Below, in pieces: positions 63,222 through 64,000 of a stretch of 64,000 nt of DNA; positions within the stretch are counted from its first letter, which is position 1; each line of letters opens with the position of its first letter. The translations under genes were made by a program, and so were the position numbers. The DNA comes from Winogradskyella sp. GTDB taxonomy: Bacteria; Bacteroidota; Bacteroidia; Flavobacteriales; Flavobacteriaceae. The notes below the pieces were generated by a model, which saw only the letters and a list, made by a program, of their open reading frames with translations, was not told where the DNA came from and ran no database searches. Location of the stretch: contig SHBX01000009.1 in assembly GCA_004211785.1 (NCBI GenBank), forward strand, positions 16,331 through 80,330. The letters are read 5' to 3'.

Positions 63222-63908
63222 ATGAGTGACAACGTCATTGAAATTAGAAATATAATCAGAGATTTTAAACTCGGTCAAGAGACCGTTCACGTACTTAAAG
63301 GCATTGATTTAGATATAAGACGTGGCGAGTATGTTGCTATTATGGGACCATCTGGTTCTGGTAAATCTACACTCATGAATCTTTTAGGTTGTCTGGACAC
63401 ACCAACATCTGGTTCTTATTTATTAAGCGGAAATGATGTTAGCGAAATGACAGATGATGAATTAGCCGAAATCAGAAATACTGAAATAGGTTTCGTTTTT
63501 CAAACCTTTAATCTTTTACCAAGAACAACAGCTTTAGATAATGTGGCACTACCAATGATTTATGCAGGCGCATCAAAAAAAGAGCGAGTCAATAGAGCAT
63601 CAGAAGTACTAACTGATGTTGGTCTTGATGACCGTATGGACCACAAACCTAATCAGCTTTCTGGTGGACAACGCCAACGTGTGGCTGTAGGTCGCGCCTT
63701 AGTAAATAGACCTTCTATAATACTTGCTGATGAGCCAACAGGAAATTTAGACTCTAAAACAGGAGAAGAAATTATGGCGCTTTTTGATGAAATACATTCC
63801 AAAGGCAATACTGTAATTATGGTAACACACGAAGAAGACATTGCAGCACATGCCAAACGTGTTATTCGTTTACGAGATGGTATTATTGAGAGTGATACTT
63901 TTAATTAG
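63222..63908 (+). CDS. ABC transporter ATPase, LolD/MacB type
   Basis: 228-aa ATPase: Walker [19 protein letters not shown] (about 40-57), Q-loop [10 protein letters not shown], signature [15 protein letters not shown], Walker [13 protein letters not shown] and H-loop VTHEED. The FNLLPR and PTGNLD patterns are those of the LolD/MacB/FtsE group. No permease follows in the last 92 bases, so the partner is likely beyond the window. The 86-base upstream gap has TATCTTG, a near match to a -7 box. The last bases, 63909-64000, show no gene. Confidence 0.93.
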   Translation: MSDNVIEIRNIIRDFKLGQETVHVLKGIDLDIRRGEYVAIMGPSGSGKSTLMNLLGCLDTPTSGSYLLSGNDVSEMTDDELAEIRNTEIGFVFQTFNLLPRTTALDNVALPMIYAGASKKERVNRASEVLTDVGLDDRMDHKPNQLSGGQRQRVAVGRALVNRPSIILADEPTGNLDSKTGEEIMALFDEIHSKGNTVIMVTHEEDIAAHAKRVIRLRDGIIESDTFN

Positions 63909-64000
63909 ATGCTAAAAACTAAACTTTAATTCTTAGCAATATTCACTTTATTTTTCTCCAAAGTTTTCTCTTTTCCCTTTTCAACTTGTAACTTTACAAT

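Overview
The window reads as chromosome of a marine-type Flavobacteriaceae bacterium (Bacteroidota). It is AT-rich, has few Shine-Dalgarno sites, and carries several -7 boxes of the Bacteroidota type TAnnTTTG. The gene content also fits: a PorV/PorQ-type protein, 2TM-domain proteins with a LytS/LytTR system, a LETM1-like protein, WbqC, DUF4105, DUF4331 and a cyclophilin-FKBP fusion. I cannot name the genus with certainty. No rRNA, tRNA, insertion sequence or CRISPR array is visible, and no stretch above 300 bases lacks a gene.

Layout. 1-1331: an ECF sigma factor and its RskA-type anti-sigma factor. 1430-3780: three unrelated single-gene units (DUF2971 protein, coiled-coil protein, VOC/glyoxalase protein), all in one orientation and separated by related imperfect-palindromic repeats of about 135 bp. 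This looks like a gene-cassette array and is the most unusual part of the window. 3911-6139: a SulP anion transporter with an extra C-terminal domain. 6360-9438 (minus): two half-length DUF4331 proteins, a TPR lipoprotein and a small barrel-like secreted protein. 9582-11233: a LETM1-like protein and a degenerate J-domain protein. 11225-15460 (minus): DUF2141 protein, TPR protein, a LytS-type kinase fused to a 2TM domain, three more 2TM proteins and a LytTR regulator. 15621-28196: mostly housekeeping genes, namely a methyltransferase, a PPIase fusion, recQ, kdsD-tatC-CMD-lptB, TerC, pssA, a PorV/PorQ-type protein and a DUF4105 protein.

28206-60396 (minus): a nearly gapless 32-kb surface-polysaccharide locus of 30 genes. 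It begins with a Wza-type export lipoprotein and a Wzc-type tyrosine autokinase and continues with a Wzm/Wzt ABC exporter. Then come sugar-tailoring genes (DegT aminotransferase, WbqC, NeuD-type acetyltransferase), about 16 glycosyltransferases of the GT2, GT4 and rhamnosyltransferase-like types, three methyltransferases, an asparagine-synthase-like protein and a beta-propeller glycosidase-like protein. It ends with an O-antigen ligase/polymerase-like protein and the initiating polyprenyl glycosylphosphotransferase. A good candidate promoter lies just upstream of the wza-like gene, and a second candidate lies before the last gene. 60499-63908 (plus): a Uup-type ABC-F protein, a methyltransferase and a LolD/MacB-type ATPase.

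Working together: the sugar transferase would load the first sugar on undecaprenyl phosphate, and the glycosyltransferases and tailoring enzymes would build the glycan. Wzm/Wzt would move it across the inner membrane, and ligase, Wzc and Wza would handle attachment or export. lptB and kdsD nearby serve lipopolysaccharide transport and Kdo synthesis.
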